Shown: positions 1-10,028, counted from the first letter of the stretch. The stretch is 64,000 nucleotides of DNA from Bacteroidota bacterium (GCA_029567325.1 JAKQLF010000155.1:110696-174695); one strand, 5' to 3'. Notes: generated by a model not told the origin, from the sequence alone. Numbers and translations are program-made.

Positions 1-1
1 A

Positions 2-346
2 ACCTTGGTGGAAATATTAAAGAAAAAAAGATTAAAAGTGAAATTGGTAAGGGGCACAACTCTTCCTTATGATCGAGCAGCACATGCGCACATAAAAGTC
101 ATAGATGTAGCAACTACAGCAGAAATACAAGAGGACATTTGCCAGACTAAATGGGTGATTGCACGGAGCGGTTATTCCACGGTCATGGATCTCTACAGCG
201 CGGGTAAGCAAGGAATTTTAGTCCCTACTCCAGGTCAAATAGAACAAGAGCACTTAGCCAAACATTTAAGCCAGCACCCTCAATTCAAATTCATTCAACA
301 AAATGAATTAAATGAAAAAAATTTGACAAATCTGTTAAAAGATTAG
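2..346 (+). CDS. Glycosyltransferase, C-terminal part (5' end outside window)
   Basis: The reading frame is open to the left edge, and the first codons lie outside the window, so this is the last ~114 residues of a longer protein. The segment with ARSGYSTVMDLYSAGKQ followed by LVPTPGQIEQEHLA resembles the nucleotide-sugar-binding C-terminal domain of GT-B/family 28 (MurG-like) glycosyltransferases, where a Gly/Ser loop and a Pro-Gly-Gln..EQ motif contact the UDP-sugar. The substrate cannot be told from this fragment. It converges with the next gene on the minus strand, leaving only 5 bp between stop codons. The TTG at 5 is not taken as a start because the frame continues upstream. Confidence 0.7.
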   Translation, partial: TLVEILKKKRLKVKLVRGTTLPYDRAAHAHIKVIDVATTAEIQEDICQTKWVIARSGYSTVMDLYSAGKQGILVPTPGQIEQEHLAKHLSQHPQFKFIQQNELNEKNLTNLLKD

Positions 347-351
347 CTAGT

Positions 352-1239
352 TTAAATATCACAAATCAACACACCTTCTTTCAAAGATTCCATTAAACTA
401 GGTCTTGTGGGAATAAATTCTTGAGCCACATAACCATCATAACCAGTAGCTTTGATCGCTTTAATAATCGCCTTGTAATTTAATTCTTGCGTTTCATTGA
501 TTTCATTTCTTCCAGGTACGCCTCCTGTGTGATAGTGAGAAATGTATTTATGGTATTTCTGTATGGTTGCAATCACGTCCCCTTCCATGATTTGCATGTG
601 GTAGATGTCATAAAGCAAGGTGAAATTTGGATTTCCAAGTTTTTCTGCAAGCGCAACACCCCAAGCAGTATGATCACATTGATAATCAGGGTGGTTGACT
701 TTGCTATTGAGTAATTCCATTACCAGTTTTACGTCATACTGTTGGGCAATTTTAGCGACTTTGTCCAAACCCTTGGCACAATTTTCCAAGCCTTGTTCAT
801 CAGAAATCCCATTTCTATTGCCGCTAAAACAGATTACCTGTTTAATTCCTTTTTCAGCTGCCAGTGGAAGTAATGTTTTATAATCATTGTAAAGTTGTTC
901 GTGATTTTTTAAGTCATTGAAACCCTTAGGAATGCCCAGAGAACTTCCAAAAGAAATGGCACATTCCAACCCTCTTGATAAAACAGTATCCCATTCGTTA
1001 GGATTCAATAACTCTATGGATTTTAAGCCAATCTCCTTGGCCTCTTCTGTCAATTGTTCTAGTGACATACCTTGGTAGCACCATCGGCAAGCGGAGTGTT
1101 TGATATTACCCAAAAGTTTGTTTGGAACGGTTGCTGAGTTTTCCTCAATTTTAGTGGTTTTACATGCAGCAATCGCGGGAGCGATGCCTATTCCTGCTGC
1201 TGATAGCACTACACCTTTTAAGGCAGATCTTCTATTCAT
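352..1239 (-). CDS. Exported TIM-barrel sugar isomerase/epimerase (hydroxypyruvate isomerase-like)
   Basis: This is a 295-residue protein. The N-terminus has a twin-arginine signal (MNRRSALKGV, then a hydrophobic stretch) ending in AIAAC, a lipobox-like cleavage site, so it is probably Tat-exported and may be lipid-anchored. The body fits the AP-endonuclease-2/xylose-isomerase-like TIM barrel: CRWCYQGMSLEQL near residue 52, VMELLNSK near 172, LLYDIYHMQIMEGD near 210 and YVAQEFIP near the end supply the acidic and His metal ligands seen in hydroxypyruvate isomerase relatives. The true substrate is unknown; exported members of this family in Bacteroidota are usually only annotated as sugar phosphate isomerase/epimerase. 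It stands alone on the minus strand between two plus-strand genes. Confidence 0.8.
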   Translation of the reverse strand: MNRRSALKGVVLSAAGIGIAPAIAACKTTKIEENSATVPNKLLGNIKHSACRWCYQGMSLEQLTEEAKEIGLKSIELLNPNEWDTVLSRGLECAISFGSSLGIPKGFNDLKNHEQLYNDYKTLLPLAAEKGIKQVICFSGNRNGISDEQGLENCAKGLDKVAKIAQQYDVKLVMELLNSKVNHPDYQCDHTAWGVALAEKLGNPNFTLLYDIYHMQIMEGDVIATIQKYHKYISHYHTGGVPGRNEINETQELNYKAIIKAIKATGYDGYVAQEFIPTRPSLMESLKEGVLICDI

Positions 1240-1561
1240 CTTAACTTATTTGAATTTCAATTTAAAACATAAAGGCTTTATGAAAAACTTATTTTTAATC
1301 AAAAATAAGCTCCAAAACGCATCTCTATTCATCAAAATTAACAACATAACTGCAAAAACAAAATCAAAATGTAATTACTGGAATCTTTGATAAATAAAAT
1401 TCAAATATAAAAGACCTCCATCCATTATTTAAGAAGAAAACCGCCTTTCTTATGAAGTTTGAATTTAAAATACCCAGGCTTGTATATTGTCATGTTTATC
1501 CATTACAAAATGGTGCCCTAGTTTCTTATCTTTGCCGACTTTATAAAAATAAGCATTAAAA
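1240..1561. other. Divergent intergenic region before purD
   Basis: A 322-bp AT-rich gap between two divergently transcribed genes. Apart from the candidate purD promoter listed separately, no RNA gene, terminator or credible small ORF was seen. Short open frames here have no recognisable protein character. Confidence 0.5.
1527..1534 (+). promoter_or_regulatory. Candidate purD promoter -7 box
   Basis: TATCTTTG is an exact match to the Bacteroidota housekeeping -7 consensus TAnnTTTG and lies 27 bp before the purD ATG, which would give a 5' leader of about 20 nt. No clear TTTG -33 box was found at the usual spacing. Assignment is by eye. Confidence 0.5.
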
Positions 1562-2824
1562 ATGAATATATTAATTCTAGGAAGTGGTGGCAGAGAACAT
1601 GCAATGGCTGCCAAAATAGCAGAAAGTGCACATTGTTCAAAATTGTTTGTTGCACCCGGTAATCCTGGAATGAATAACATCGCCACAGTAGTCAATATAG
1701 GCACTTCAGAATTTGAGAAAATCAGTGCTTTGATCAAAACTGAAAAGATAGATATTTTGATTGTGGGTCCTGAACAACCCCTCGTTGATGGCATTGCAGA
1801 TTTTTTGGAAGACTTACATGAAAATCTCCTCATTGTAGGTCCAAAGAAATATGGTGCACAATTGGAAGGAAGTAAAGCTTTTGCAAAAGAATTCATGCAA
1901 AGGCACCTGATTCCGACAGCAGCTTATTTTGAATGCACCGGCAGTAATCTTGAAGAAGGGCTGGCCTATCTAGAACAAACCCCAGCTCCTTATGTATTAA
2001 AAGCCGACGGCCTTGCAGCTGGAAAGGGAGTGCTCATTATTAAAGATTTGGAAGAAGCCAAAGCAGAGCTCAAATCTATGCTGGATGGAAAGTTTGGGTC
2101 TGCATCTTCTAAGGTAGTTATTGAAGCTTTTTTAGACGGAATAGAATTTTCGGTTTTTGCACTTACAGATGGATTTGACTATATATTACTCCCTGAGGCT
2201 AAAGACTATAAACGTATTGGTGAAGGGGATACTGGATTAAATACAGGTGGTATGGGCGCCATCTCGCCAGTACCATTTTTCAAAGGCGATCTTAAAATAA
2301 AAGTACTCAACAACATAGTCGAACCTACAGTAAAGGGTTTGGCAAAGGATGGCATTCCATACATTGGATTTATATTTTTTGGACTGATAATGGTCGAAAA
2401 CGAACCTTATGTTATTGAATATAATTGTCGAATGGGTGACCCAGAAACGGAAGCTGTTTTCCCAAGAATGAAGTCAGATTTTGTAGAACTTTTGATAGCC
2501 ATCCAAAATGGTAATCTGCAAGATGCTCAAATGGAAGTAATTGATGAAGCAGCAGGAACCATCATCTTGGTGTCTGGTGGTTATCCTGGTGATTACCTCA
2601 AAGGATTGGAAATACATGGACTAGAAAAGGTAGAAGGAAGTTTGGTATATCATTCTGGTACTGCTGCAAAATCCGATAAAATAATCACCAATGGTGGCAG
2701 GGTCTTAGCCATTACAACGCTAGCCCAAGATTTTAAAAAAGCGATAGAAGTTTCTAAACAAAATGCTGAAAAAATCACTTGGTCAGGAAAATATTTTAGA
2801 AAAGATATAGGTTTTGATCTATAG
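1562..2824 (+). CDS. purD: Phosphoribosylamine--glycine ligase (GAR synthetase)
   Basis: This cytosolic enzyme carries out the second step of purine synthesis: 5-phosphoribosylamine + glycine + ATP to GAR. The 420-residue length is normal for PurD. It opens with MNILILGSGGREHA, the family N-domain signature. It continues with an ATP-grasp fold (YVLKADGLAAGKGV near residue 147, then EYNCRMGDPETE near 288, the classic PurD signature) and a C-terminal GAR-synthetase domain (SGGYPGDY near 338). The ATG at 1562 is supported by the start of the Rossmann motif at residue 3 and by the upstream -7 box. It stands alone; a pair of hairpins follows before secA. No unusual features. Confidence 0.97.
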   Translation: MNILILGSGGREHAMAAKIAESAHCSKLFVAPGNPGMNNIATVVNIGTSEFEKISALIKTEKIDILIVGPEQPLVDGIADFLEDLHENLLIVGPKKYGAQLEGSKAFAKEFMQRHLIPTAAYFECTGSNLEEGLAYLEQTPAPYVLKADGLAAGKGVLIIKDLEEAKAELKSMLDGKFGSASSKVVIEAFLDGIEFSVFALTDGFDYILLPEAKDYKRIGEGDTGLNTGGMGAISPVPFFKGDLKIKVLNNIVEPTVKGLAKDGIPYIGFIFFGLIMVENEPYVIEYNCRMGDPETEAVFPRMKSDFVELLIAIQNGNLQDAQMEVIDEAAGTIILVSGGYPGDYLKGLEIHGLEKVEGSLVYHSGTAAKSDKIITNGGRVLAITTLAQDFKKAIEVSKQNAEKITWSGKYFRKDIGFDL

Positions 2825-2902
2825 TGTTTTGTCAATTTGTCATAATGTTTGGTTATGGAACAAAATATGATGTGTTATTGAGCAAGGATTCGAAAGAAGG
2901 GG

Positions 2903-2973
2903 GCACTTAAGAAAAAGTGCATTATTAAAAACTTTAGTTATCAGCATGCTTTTCTGATAATTGTAAAGTTTTT
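2903..2973 (+). terminator. Two hairpins between purD and secA (terminator or secA leader)
   Basis: Positions 2903-2920 form a small GCACTT/AAGTGC hairpin. Positions 2927-2973 form a long imperfect hairpin: a 10-bp outer stem (2927-2936 with 2964-2973), a 7-bp inner stem TTATCAG/CTGATAA (2938-2944 with 2954-2960) and a 9-nt loop, followed by T-rich sequence. It could terminate purD. No convincing promoter lies in the 36 bp between it and the secA ATG, so it may instead sit in a secA leader transcript. Confidence 0.5.
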
Positions 2974-3009
2974 ACGTTTTTAAATACAACCAGTTATAAA
3001 TATATTGAA

Positions 3010-6000
3010 ATGTTTAATTTTTTAAAAAATTTACTAGGTTCAAAACACGATCGGGATGTAAAAGAATACATGCCATTGGTTGCGAAAACAAACCAATTTT
3101 ACGATCAGTACAAGAGCCTGAGCAATGATCAACTCAGAAGTAAGACCCTTGAATTTAAAGATAGAATATCCAAACACTTAGAAGGTATAAATGGCGATCT
3201 CCAAAAGCTCCATGAATCTGCCATGGCAGAGAAGGACCTTGGTAAAAAGGAAGCATATTTTGACCAGATCGATGACCTTACTAAAGAGAAAGACAAACAC
3301 CTAGAAGACATTTTAAAATCGATTCTACCGGAAGCATTTGCTGTTGTAAAAGAAGCATGTTATCGCTTTACCAACAACGAAACACTAGAAGTAAGTACGA
3401 CTGATCATGACCGTTTTTTGGCAACCAAAGGTAAAGACTACGTATCTATCAGTGGAGAAACAGCTATTTGGAAAAATGAATGGAAAGCTGCTGGTGCTGA
3501 AATAAAGTGGAACATGGTGCATTATGACGTACAGCTCATTGGGGGTATGGTACTTCATGATGGAAAGATCGCCGAGATGGCCACTGGAGAAGGTAAAACA
3601 TTGGTTGCAACTTTGCCAGCATATCTCAACGGATTGAGCGGCTCCGGTGTACACGTAGTAACTGTCAACGATTACTTGGCAAGAAGGGACTGCGAATGGA
3701 TCGGCCCTATCCATGAGTTTTTGTTATTGACTACTGATTGTATTGATAAATATAAGCCACATTCAAGTGATAGAATCAATGCTTATAAGTGTGATATTAC
3801 TTATGGAACAAACAATGAATTTGGTTTTGATTACCTGAGAGACAATATGGTGAGAAGTTCATCAGAAAAAGTCCAGGGTAAACATCACTACGCAATGATA
3901 GATGAGGTAGACTCTGTTTTGATTGACGATGCCCGTACACCTTTGATCATTTCTGGTCCAGTACCTGAGGGCGCTGACGAACAAGAGTATCAAGACCTTA
4001 ATCCAAAAATAGAATCTCTAGTTGCTGCGCAAAGAAAATTGGCAACAGACTTCCTTACTGAAGCAAAAAAACTATTTGCGGATGGTAAAATGGGTTATGA
4101 AGAAGGTCAAGCTGGCCTTGCCTTGTTGAGAGCACACCACGCTTTACCAAAATACAGACCCCTCATCAAATTCCTTAGCGAAGAAGGAGTCAAAGTAATG
4201 TTGCAAAGGGCAGAAAATTATTATTTACAAGAGCAGGCTAAAAATATGCCTTTTGTAGATAAGGTCTTGTACTTTGTAATTGATGAAAAAAACAGATCGG
4301 TAGAACTGACCGATAAAGGAATCGACTTATTGTCTAAAGGAGAGAATGATGACGATTTCTTCAATATGCCAGATATCATCAAGGAAACTCAAAACATAGA
4401 TAACAGAGAGCGGGCAGAAGGTATCAGATTGACAGAAGAAAGGCAGAAAGTCATCAATGATTATGCGATCAAATCCAGGAGACTTCACTCAGTCCAACAA
4501 TTACTTAAGGCCTATACTTTATTTGAAAAAGATCAGGAATACGTCGTGATGGACGGTCAGGTAAAAATAGTAGATGAGCAAACTGGTCGTATGATGGAAG
4601 GACGTAGATATTCTGACGGTCTCCACCAAGCGCTGGAAGCAAAAGAAAAGGTAGATATTGGTAATATCACTCAAACTTATGCTACTGTTACTCTCCAGAA
4701 TTATTTCAGGATGTATCACAAGGCAGCTGGTATGACTGGTACTGCGGAGACAGAAGCTAGTGAATTGTGGGAAATCTATAAACTGGATGTTTCTGTAATA
4801 CCTACCAATCGACCAATCATTCGAGATGACAGAGAAGATTTGGTTTTCAAAACATCTAGGGAAAAATTCAATGCGGTAGTGGATGAAATTGCTGTTTTGA
4901 CAGCTGCTGGTAGACCTGTTTTGGTGGGAACTACCTCTGTTGAAGCGTCAGAACTCCTCAGTAGATTCCTCAATTTGAGAAACATCAAACACAACGTACT
5001 CAATGCCAAACAACACCAACGAGAAGCTGAAATCGTTGCGGAGGCAGGAAGAGCAGGCAATGTGACCATAGCCACCAACATGGCAGGTAGAGGTACGGAT
5101 ATCAAGATAAACGACGAAGTCAAAAAAGCAGGTGGTTTGGCCATCATAGCAACAGAAAGACACGACAGCAGAAGGGTAGACAGACAGTTGCGAGGTAGGG
5201 CTGGAAGACAAGGTGATCCAGGAACTTCACAATTCTATGTCTCTCTCGAAGACAACTTGATGAGATTATTCCAATCAGAAAGAATTGCTGGAATGATGGA
5301 TAAACTTGGCCACAAAGAAGGAGAGGTGATCCAACATTCTATGATTTCCAAGTCCATCGAGCGCGCGCAGAAAAAAGTAGAGGAAAATAACTTTGGAATA
5401 CGTAAACGTCTTTTGGAATATGATGACGTGATGAATATCCAGAGGGAAGCCATCTATAAAAAGAGAGATACAGCACTTTATGGAGATAGACTTTCTGTAG
5501 ACTTATACAATATGTTTGACTCATTGATGGAAACGATAGTTTTCACATTCAAACAAAATGGAGATTATGAATCATACCGCAATGAATGTATGAGTCAACT
5601 GAGCGTAGATCCCAACATCACGGAGCAAGAATTTGCAACCTTGGGTTCTGAGCAAGTTTTGAATAGACTTGAAAAGCAAGTTTTTGAGGTTTATGAGTTG
5701 AAAAAACAACACCTCAGAAATGTTTTCATGCCTATAGTTGAAAATGTTTATCAAAACCAAGGCCATAGATATAGGCGCATTTTGGTTCCTTATCATGACG
5801 GATCAATGCACCCGCTTCCTGTATCAGCCGAGCTCAAAAAAGCTGTAGAGTCAGCAGGTGAATCATTGTCAACAGATATCGAACAAGCCATCACCCTATC
5901 ATTGATCGATGATAAGTGGAAAGAACACCTTAGAGCAATGGATGAATTGAAAGATTCTGTACAATCTGCTTCCTTTGAGCAAAAAGATCCATTGGTTATC

Positions 6001-6315
6001 TATAAGATGGAAGCATATAAACTATTTGAAAATTTGATCCACACCATCAACAGAGAAGTTGTTTCCTATTTGATGCGAGGTCAATTGATGGTAGAAACCG
6101 GTGAACAAATCAGAGAAGCAAAAGAGCAAAAAACAGATCTTTCCAATATCCAAACCAATAAAGAAGAGGAAGCAAGAAAAGTCGCTGCTCAAAATGCAGG
6201 AGCAAGATCAGAAAGACCAGTGGTAGAGCAGATAGTCAGAACCGAAGATAAAATTGGTAGAAATGATCCTTGTCCTTGCGGAAGTGGTAAAAAATATAAA
6301 AATTGTCATGGCTAG
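3010..6315 (+). CDS. secA: Preprotein translocase ATPase SecA
   Basis: This is the motor ATPase that drives unfolded preproteins through SecYEG at the inner membrane. It has 1101 residues, longer than the roughly 850-900 of enteric SecA, as is usual in Bacteroidota. Visible landmarks are [19 protein letters not shown] (Walker A, G193-T197), [36 protein letters not shown] (Walker B region), the NBD2 motif NMAGRGTDI followed by [20 protein letters not shown], and a C-terminal zinc motif [14 protein letters not shown]. Extra sequence lies between the two nucleotide-binding halves (about residues 320-480). The start is supported by [16 protein letters not shown], typical of SecA N-termini. It is followed by rpsU, which has its own promoter. 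Confidence 0.98.
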   Translation: MFNFLKNLLGSKHDRDVKEYMPLVAKTNQFYDQYKSLSNDQLRSKTLEFKDRISKHLEGINGDLQKLHESAMAEKDLGKKEAYFDQIDDLTKEKDKHLEDILKSILPEAFAVVKEACYRFTNNETLEVSTTDHDRFLATKGKDYVSISGETAIWKNEWKAAGAEIKWNMVHYDVQLIGGMVLHDGKIAEMATGEGKTLVATLPAYLNGLSGSGVHVVTVNDYLARRDCEWIGPIHEFLLLTTDCIDKYKPHSSDRINAYKCDITYGTNNEFGFDYLRDNMVRSSSEKVQGKHHYAMIDEVDSVLIDDARTPLIISGPVPEGADEQEYQDLNPKIESLVAAQRKLATDFLTEAKKLFADGKMGYEEGQAGLALLRAHHALPKYRPLIKFLSEEGVKVMLQRAENYYLQEQAKNMPFVDKVLYFVIDEKNRSVELTDKGIDLLSKGENDDDFFNMPDIIKETQNIDNRERAEGIRLTEERQKVINDYAIKSRRLHSVQQLLKAYTLFEKDQEYVVMDGQVKIVDEQTGRMMEGRRYSDGLHQALEAKEKVDIGNITQTYATVTLQNYFRMYHKAAGMTGTAETEASELWEIYKLDVSVIPTNRPIIRDDREDLVFKTSREKFNAVVDEIAVLTAAGRPVLVGTTSVEASELLSRFLNLRNIKHNVLNAKQHQREAEIVAEAGRAGNVTIATNMAGRGTDIKINDEVKKAGGLAIIATERHDSRRVDRQLRGRAGRQGDPGTSQFYVSLEDNLMRLFQSERIAGMMDKLGHKEGEVIQHSMISKSIERAQKKVEENNFGIRKRLLEYDDVMNIQREAIYKKRDTALYGDRLSVDLYNMFDSLMETIVFTFKQNGDYESYRNECMSQLSVDPNITEQEFATLGSEQVLNRLEKQVFEVYELKKQHLRNVFMPIVENVYQNQGHRYRRILVPYHDGSMHPLPVSAELKKAVESAGESLSTDIEQAITLSLIDDKWKEHLRAMDELKDSVQSASFEQKDPLVIYKMEAYKLFENLIHTINREVVSYLMRGQLMVETGEQIREAKEQKTDLSNIQTNKEEEARKVAAQNAGARSERPVVEQIVRTEDKIGRNDPCPCGSGKKYKNCHG

Positions 6316-6348
6316 GCCAGCATTTTGCGAATTTTTTGCCCAAAATAT

Positions 6349-6380
6349 TTTGAAATCTTAAATAGTAAGTTGTATATTTG
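6349..6380 (+). promoter_or_regulatory. rpsU promoter
   Basis: TTTG at 6349-6352 and TATATTTG at 6373-6380, separated by 20 bp, match the Bacteroidota -33/-7 consensus TTTG...TAnnTTTG. The rpsU ATG lies 27 bp after the -7 box, giving a leader of about 20 nt. The leader has no Shine-Dalgarno-like purine run. Confidence 0.75.
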
Positions 6381-6406
6381 CAACTCTTTTTAAAAAAAGC
6401 TATAAT

Positions 6407-6601
6407 ATGTTAATAATCAACGTAAAAGACGACGAATCAATCGACAGAGCCCTCAAGAGGTATAAAAGAAAATTCCAGATGACTGGAGTTGTAAATGAAT
6501 TGAGAAGAAGAAAGAATTTCGAGAAGCCTTCAGTAAGCAGAAGAAACGAAATTTTGAACGCTGAGTACAGACTTAAGAAATTTGGTTCTGTAGGTCAATA
6601 G
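6407..6601 (+). CDS. rpsU: Small ribosomal subunit protein bS21
   Basis: This 64-residue basic protein has the bS21 pattern: MLIINVKDDESIDRALKRYK, then KFQMTGVVNELRRRKNFEKP and a basic C-terminal helix. In Bacteroidota, bS21 with bS18 and bS6 holds the 3' tail of 16S rRNA and hides its anti-Shine-Dalgarno sequence; a conserved Tyr near position 54 takes part, and Y54 is present here (NAEYR). Unlike many Flavobacteriales, the mRNA has no extended Shine-Dalgarno sequence before the ATG, so bS21 feedback through that site is not expected. It is transcribed from its own promoter and ends before a strong terminator. Confidence 0.95.
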   Translation: MLIINVKDDESIDRALKRYKRKFQMTGVVNELRRRKNFEKPSVSRRNEILNAEYRLKKFGSVGQ

Positions 6602-7159
6602 TTTAGTCGATCGTCTTATAAAATAAATCTTTTGATTAGGGGTCATTTGCAAAAGTGATCCCTATTTCTATTTTTAAGCCCTCCTCTTCGCATTTGAAAA
6701 ATTGTTATATGTGCTAAAATTGTTTTTGTTTAGTTCGAGTCCTCTGCTTTACCCCTCAAAAATTGGTAAGTGCTTTTTGAAAATATATTAAAATGCTTAC
6801 TAGAAATAGACTTACATTTGAGCGTATAGATCCATAAAATGGCCAAACATGTTTTTTGACATTTTATCCATTTTTGAAAAATAAATATCCTTCAAAGTTT
6901 TTATCAACAAGTAAAAAAAAGGTGGTTTTCAGATGATGAATTTCCCTATATCATGATATCAACCAGAATATATATTTATCATTTTTTGTATATGTTAAAT
7001 TTTTATACGAATAAGCTTGAAACCATCCATTACTACCACTATTTTAAAGTTATCAACATAGTAAGTGTTAATTTATAAAGTAGGAAAAGGAATGGGGAAC
7101 TATTAGATTTGTCATCCCATTATAATATTATAAAAGGGAATTATATATCTTTTTTGAAT
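6602..7159. other. Long intergenic region between rpsU and dnaB
   Basis: A gap of about 560 bp, very AT-rich. The first 65 bp hold the rpsU terminator. In the rest, no tRNA-like cloverleaf, repeat or credible ORF was found, and no exact TAnnTTTG box could be assigned to dnaB. A small RNA or an upstream promoter cannot be excluded by eye. Confidence 0.4.
6637..6675 (+). terminator. Rho-independent terminator of rpsU
   Basis: A 9-bp stem pairs 6637-6645 (TAGGGGTCA) with 6656-6664 (TGATCCCTA), with one G-U pair and a possible extension into the loop. The T-rich tail TTTCTATTTTT follows directly. It lies 36 bp after the rpsU stop codon. Confidence 0.8.
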
Positions 7160-8731
7160 ATGTCAGAATCTCGCAATACTTTAAAATCAATAGCTGGTGG
7201 AGCTTTGTCATCCTTGAAAGGTGATGGAGATTTCGATAAAGCCTTTGCAGGAAGGATACAGCCACAAGCTATAGAACTTGAAGAAGCAGTTCTTGGTGCC
7301 ATCATGATTGACAAAGATGCTATGCCATCAGTGGTGGAGATTTTGAAAATGGAAAGCTTTTATTTGCCCAAACACGCGCTGCTTTACCGCACCATGGAGC
7401 ATTTATTTAGTAAATCCATTCCTATTGATTTATTGACCATTCATGAGTCTCTCAAAAAAGCAGGTGAACTAGAAGAAATTGGTGGTGTAGGGTATTTGAT
7501 TGAACTGTCCAATAAAGTGGCATCCGCCGCCAATATTGAGTTTCACTCCCGAATCATTGCACAAAAGTATATACAAAGAGAATTAATCAGGGTTTCTACA
7601 GAAGTCATCAAGAATTCATTTGAAGACACCAAGGACGTTTTGGAAATCCTGGATGAAGCAGAAAGAGGCCTATATAATATTACAGACAATAACCTTAATA
7701 CTGGTTATGAATCTTTGGGAAGCTTGGTGATCAAGGCTCAGAAAGAGATAGAATTGATCGCTCAAAAAGGATCAGATATTACTGGTGTTCCAACTGGTTT
7801 TAGAGATCTCGATAAGATGACCAATGGTTGGCAAGGCTCTGACCTCATCATTGTGGCAGCTAGACCTGGTATGGGTAAAACGGCCTTTACTTTGAGTATG
7901 GCAAAAAATGCAGCCAAGGCTGGTGTGCCAGTTGCAGTATTCTCACTGGAAATGGCAAGCGTACAATTGGTCCAACGTTTGATCTCGGGAGAGGCAGAAA
8001 TCAATAGTAACAGGCTGAGAAATGGACAGCTTTCCGAAGAAGAATGGAAAGTTCTCCACAATTCTGTAGACTCACTTTCCAACATGCCTATTTATATTGA
8101 CGATACACCAGCCATCAACATTTTTGAACTTCGGGCGAAGTGTCGACGTCTCAAACAAAATTGTGATATCGGCATGATCATCATTGACTACTTACAATTG
8201 ATGACAGCTGCTCCAAATGAAAAGCGTGGTAACCGCGAACAAGAAATTTCTTCCATCTCCAGATCACTCAAAGGTCTAGCAAAGGAACTCAATGTGCCGG
8301 TGATTGCACTTTCTCAGTTATCCAGAGCAGTAGAAACCAGGGGTGGTGAAAAAAGGCCACAACTCTCTGACCTTCGGGAATCCGGAGCAATCGAGCAAGA
8401 TGCTGATATTGTAACATTTATCTACCGCCCAGGATACTACGGTATTGAAGAAGGCAATTACGATATACCTTTGGATCTTGCAGAAATCATTTTAGCTAAA
8501 CACAGAAATGGTGGTTTAGGTACGGTAAATCTGAAATTTATTGGGGAATTCGTTAAGTTTGAAAATCGTGATGATGATACATTCATGAATGATTTCAAAC
8601 CAAATGACACTTTTGAAGCCAATCCTTTTGGTTCAGGGGCAGTAATTACCAGACCTTCCAAACTCAACACCGGTGAGGTAGATTTTTCTGATTTTGGAGG
8701 CGAGGGACAAGATATCGACAATCTTTTTTAA
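7160..8731 (+). CDS. dnaB: Replicative DNA helicase DnaB
   Basis: This is the hexameric 5'-3' helicase of the replication fork. The chosen ATG gives 523 residues beginning MSESRNTLKS; the frame can be extended to a TTG at 7109, but those residues look unrelated to the family. The N-terminal DnaB domain begins near RIQPQAIELEEAVLGAIMID, and the RecA-like domain follows: Walker A AARPGMGKTAF (G239-K240-T241), the FSLEMAS motif, Walker B MIIIDYLQLM, and the LSRAVETR-GGEKRPQLSDLR-SGAIEQDAD segment. The acidic tail (DFGGEGQDIDNLF) is typical of Bacteroidota. No intein or insertion was seen. It stands alone after a long intergenic gap. Confidence 0.96.
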   Translation: MSESRNTLKSIAGGALSSLKGDGDFDKAFAGRIQPQAIELEEAVLGAIMIDKDAMPSVVEILKMESFYLPKHALLYRTMEHLFSKSIPIDLLTIHESLKKAGELEEIGGVGYLIELSNKVASAANIEFHSRIIAQKYIQRELIRVSTEVIKNSFEDTKDVLEILDEAERGLYNITDNNLNTGYESLGSLVIKAQKEIELIAQKGSDITGVPTGFRDLDKMTNGWQGSDLIIVAARPGMGKTAFTLSMAKNAAKAGVPVAVFSLEMASVQLVQRLISGEAEINSNRLRNGQLSEEEWKVLHNSVDSLSNMPIYIDDTPAINIFELRAKCRRLKQNCDIGMIIIDYLQLMTAAPNEKRGNREQEISSISRSLKGLAKELNVPVIALSQLSRAVETRGGEKRPQLSDLRESGAIEQDADIVTFIYRPGYYGIEEGNYDIPLDLAEIILAKHRNGGLGTVNLKFIGEFVKFENRDDDTFMNDFKPNDTFEANPFGSGAVITRPSKLNTGEVDFSDFGGEGQDIDNLF

Positions 8732-8762
8732 TCCAGAGCAAACCAAATTGATATTTAATCAA

Positions 8763-8770
8763 TATATTTG
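8763..8770 (+). promoter_or_regulatory. Candidate -7 box for the double-thioredoxin gene
   Basis: TATATTTG, an exact match to TAnnTTTG, lies 74 bp before the ATG at 8845. No TTTG was found at the expected -33 spacing, so support is moderate. Confidence 0.4.
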
Positions 8771-8844
8771 ATTTACTTGTTTAGCCACACCTTACAGACA
8801 AGCCTTGATTATTATTTTATCAAATTAATATAAGCACCACATCA

Positions 8845-9972
8845 ATGGCACGTAATTTTTTATTGACCGCGTTTATTTGTTTCGTAATAGGTTCCTCAGC
8901 TTTTGCAATAGATCCTACTCCTCTTGCCATAGGTAGTCAGGCACCAGATTTTAAATTACCTGGGACAGATGGGAAAAATTACAGTTTAGCTGATTTTTCT
9001 GGGGCAAAAGTTCTGGTCTTTATTTTTACGTGTAATCATTGTCCGACTGCACAAGCTTATGAAGACAGGATGATCAAAATGAGTAATGAGTACGTGAGCA
9101 AGGGTGTTCAATTTGTTGCTATTTCTCCAAATGATCCAAATGCCATCCGTTTGGATGAGCTCGGGTACAGTGATTTAGGTGACAGCTATGAAGATATGGT
9201 CATAAGAAGTGAACAGAAAAATTTTCCTTTCCCATACCTATATGATGGAGAAACTCAATCTGTTTCTACAAAGTATGGTCCGATTGCAACACCACATGTT
9301 TTTATTTTTGATAAGGACCGCAAGCTGAGGTTTCAAGGGCGAATAGATGATACAGAAAACCCTGCGAAAACGCCAAAAATACACGATACAAGAGTTGCTA
9401 TTGACGCTTTGTTGGCAGACAAAGCTGTGCCTGTTGAGACAACCAAAGTTTTTGGATGTTCGGTAAAATGGGCAAGCAAAACCAATTGGCTCGAACAAGC
9501 AAAAGTAAAATGGGCACAAGAGCCAGTCAGCTTGAATGTGGTTGATGAAGCAGGAGTGAGAGAATTGGTGGCCAATAAAACAGATAAGTTGAGGGTCATC
9601 AATCTTTGGGCAACGTGGTGTGGTCCATGTGTCAGTGAATTTCCTGATCTCATTACCATCAATAGGATGTACAGAATAAGAGATTTTGAAATGGTGACCA
9701 TCAGTGCGGATAACCCCGGAAGTGAGGAGAAAGCACTGAAGTTTTTACAAAAGCAAGAAGCATCAACTTCCAATTATATTTTCAACCTCGAAGATAAGTA
9801 TAAGCTCATTGAAGCAGTAGATCCAAAATGGGGTGGAGCTTTGCCATACACTTTGGTTGTGGAACCTGGTGGTAAAATCATATATAGCAAACAAGGACCT
9901 TTTGATGTAATGGAACTTAAAACTGCTATTGTGGATAGCCCAACCATTGGTAGGATTTATCCAAATAAATAA
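8845..9972 (+). CDS. Exported protein with two thioredoxin-fold domains (peroxiredoxin-like + TlpA-like)
   Basis: This 375-residue protein has a signal peptide (MARNFLLTAFICFVIGSSAFA). The first domain, about residues 30-195, resembles AhpC/TSA-type redoxins (IGSQAPDFKLPGTDGKNYSLADF) and carries C63-N-H-C66 followed by Pro instead of a classical peroxidatic Cys motif. The second domain, from about residue 215, is TlpA/ResA-like with WATWCGPC (C259, C262) and a cis-Pro region near GGALPYTLV. It is probably a periplasmic thiol-disulfide or peroxide-handling enzyme; the partner is unknown. It stands alone and converges with gcvT. Confidence 0.85.
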   Translation: MARNFLLTAFICFVIGSSAFAIDPTPLAIGSQAPDFKLPGTDGKNYSLADFSGAKVLVFIFTCNHCPTAQAYEDRMIKMSNEYVSKGVQFVAISPNDPNAIRLDELGYSDLGDSYEDMVIRSEQKNFPFPYLYDGETQSVSTKYGPIATPHVFIFDKDRKLRFQGRIDDTENPAKTPKIHDTRVAIDALLADKAVPVETTKVFGCSVKWASKTNWLEQAKVKWAQEPVSLNVVDEAGVRELVANKTDKLRVINLWATWCGPCVSEFPDLITINRMYRIRDFEMVTISADNPGSEEKALKFLQKQEASTSNYIFNLEDKYKLIEAVDPKWGGALPYTLVVEPGGKIIYSKQGPFDVMELKTAIVDSPTIGRIYPNK

Positions 9973-10028
9973 ACTGATTTCTCCAGTAGAAATACATTAA
10001 TCTACCTTCTATCTGGAATAAGGGTTCT

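Noticed and set aside
7109..7159. TTG start for dnaB at 7109
   Set aside because: The extra 17 residues do not resemble DnaB N-termini; ATG at 7160 gives the normal start.
8747..8764. ATTGAT/ATCAAT hairpin after dnaB as a terminator
   Set aside because: Stem is short and AT-only, lacks a T-run, and overlaps a candidate -7 box of the next gene.
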